Shown: positions 62,959 to 64,000 of the stretch, in pieces | Numbering within the stretch: the stretch's first letter is position 1 | How the letters are laid out: each line of letters opens with the position of its first letter | Source: Thalassolituus maritimus | Lineage (GTDB): Bacteria; Pseudomonadota; Gammaproteobacteria; Pseudomonadales; Oceanobacteraceae | NCBI GenBank assembly: GCA_913019975.1 | Contig: CAJWBH010000020.1 | Coordinates: 1-64,000 of the forward strand | Direction of reading: 5' to 3' | DNA length: 64,000 nt | The notes under the pieces: model-generated | Databases searched by the model: none | The model's input: only the letters and a program-made list of their open reading frames with translations | What the model was told of the DNA's origin: nothing | Translations under genes and position numbers: made by a program

Positions 62959-64000
62959 ATGACTGATACGACATCGAACACCAGTAATAATTTCATCGCC
63001 AAAATCATTCAGGAAGACCTTGATGCCGGGCGCGTACAATCGGTGCAGACCCGATTCCCGCCAGAGCCAAATGGTTATCTCCATGTCGGCCATGCGAAAT
63101 CTATCTGCCTCAACTTCGGCGTTGCCAAACAGTTTGATGGCGCATGTAACCTGCGTTTCGATGACACCAACCCAGAGAAAGAAAGCCAGGAATTCATTGA
63201 TGCGATCAAAGACGACATCACCTGGCTTGGTTATCAGTGGAAGGGCGATATCCACTATGCGTCTGATTACTTTGACCAGTTGCACGACTGGGCGGTTGAG
63301 CTGATCAAGGCCGATAAAGCCTATGTCTGTGACCTGAACGCCGAAGAAGCGCGCGAATATCGAGGCACTCTGACCGAGCCGGGTAAGAACAGCCCATATC
63401 GCGAACGTACTGTCGAAGAGAATCTCGACCTGTTTGCTCGTATGAAAGGGGGTGAGTTCGATACGGGTGCGAAAGTTCTGCGCGCTAAGATCGACATGGC
63501 GTCGCCGAACATGAATATGCGCGACCCGATCATCTACCGCATTCGTAAGATCACCCATCACCAGACTGGTGATACGTGGTGCATCTATCCGACCTATGAC
63601 TTTACTCATGGGCAGTCGGATGCGATTGAGGGCATCACTCACTCTGTGTGCACGCTGGAATTCGAAGATCACCGCCCATTGTACGAGTGGTTCATCGAAA
63701 ACCTGCCGGTACCTGCGCAGCCAAAGCAGTACGAGTTTGGCCGCCTGAACCTCGACTACACAGTAACGTCTAAACGTAAGCTCAAGTTCCTGGTTGATGA
63801 AGGCGTGGTCGCTGGCTGGGATGACCCGCGTATGCCGACTATTTCCGGTATGCGCCGCCGTGGTTTTACCCCAAACTCAATTCGCACCTTCTGCGACATG
63901 ATTGGCGTAACCCGCAGTGATGGCATGGTTGATGTGGCCATGCTGGAGCACGCATTGCGTAGCGACCTGAACCAGAATGCACCTCGCGCCATGGCCGTGC
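62959..64000 (+). CDS. glnS: Glutaminyl-tRNA synthetase, 3' part beyond the window
   Basis: 347 complete codons from the ATG at 62959 to the window edge, with no stop. Class I synthetase: [16 protein letters not shown] is the HIGH region, [20 protein letters not shown] and [13 protein letters not shown] form the catalytic fold, and VTSKRKL is the KMSKS-type loop. Full-length enzymes have about 555 residues, so roughly 200 remain outside, including most of the anticodon-binding beta-barrels. Confidence 0.96.
   Translation, partial: MTDTTSNTSNNFIAKIIQEDLDAGRVQSVQTRFPPEPNGYLHVGHAKSICLNFGVAKQFDGACNLRFDDTNPEKESQEFIDAIKDDITWLGYQWKGDIHYASDYFDQLHDWAVELIKADKAYVCDLNAEEAREYRGTLTEPGKNSPYRERTVEENLDLFARMKGGEFDTGAKVLRAKIDMASPNMNMRDPIIYRIRKITHHQTGDTWCIYPTYDFTHGQSDAIEGITHSVCTLEFEDHRPLYEWFIENLPVPAQPKQYEFGRLNLDYTVTSKRKLKFLVDEGVVAGWDDPRMPTISGMRRRGFTPNSIRTFCDMIGVTRSDGMVDVAMLEHALRSDLNQNAPRAMAV

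Overview
The window is a stretch of chromosome from a gammaproteobacterium, most likely a marine member of the Oceanospirillales (Thalassolituus/Oceanobacter type). This is inferred from gene content and order, not from a marker gene. The blocks alaA-msrB-gpx, yadG-yadH, lolC-lolD-DUF2062-comEC-exbB-exbD-(msbA)-lpxK-ycaR-ptp-murB and lpxH-ppiB-glnS resemble Pseudomonas gene order as I remember it. Base composition by eye is close to half G+C. I see no insertion sequence, integrase, prophage or CRISPR array; the window is mostly core genome with a few lineage-specific islands.

Layout. 1-8.5 kb: end of an unknown gene, acnB (an unusually long type), a Mo-bisPGD oxidoreductase, pdxB, a small unknown gene and alaA. 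8.6-16.3 kb: msrB, a glutathione peroxidase, a membrane-anchored unknown, a tandem tRNA-Glu/tRNA-Gly duplication, an ABC-2 exporter, queF, a CyaB-type adenylate cyclase and a YdjA-like nitroreductase. 16.3-17.0 kb: tRNA-Ser surrounded by broken tRNA copies and terminators. 17.0-22.0 kb: an accessory-looking locus with two paralogous AraC regulators flanking a secreted lipase-like hydrolase and a membrane-anchored helical protein. 22.2-33.4 kb: a soluble chemoreceptor with a zinc-binding domain, gltX, tRNA-Ala, tRNA-Glu, the Kdo genes kdsC and kdsB with a nucleotide-sugar epimerase between them, a DUF3429 protein, a GNAT fusion, roxA, purB, a DedA protein and a rearranged QueD-family protein. 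33.5-43.6 kb: two very large paralogous lipoproteins flanking glcB, the second translationally coupled to an outer-membrane beta-barrel. 43.6-49.2 kb: gspA-gspB, a DinG helicase and an alpha/beta hydrolase with a PilZ-like C-terminus. 49.4-64 kb: a secreted unknown, then an envelope operon (Lol transporter, comEC, exbBD, msbA, lpxK, ycaR, phosphatase, murB), an EamA transporter, lpxH, ppiB and the start of glnS.

How it fits together. Much of the window serves the Gram-negative envelope: Kdo activation (kdsC, kdsB), lipid A synthesis and export (lpxH, lpxK, msbA), lipoprotein release (lolC, lolD), peptidoglycan precursor (murB) and secretin assembly (gspA, gspB). acnB and glcB are TCA/glyoxylate enzymes with the codon bias of highly expressed genes. 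The best candidates for undescribed biology are the lipoprotein pair plus beta-barrel, the AraC/lipase/accessory-protein locus with nested inverted repeats before the lipase start, the tRNA-derived repeat clusters, the hydrolase-PilZ fusion and the QueD-family protein whose active-site motifs lie in swapped order.
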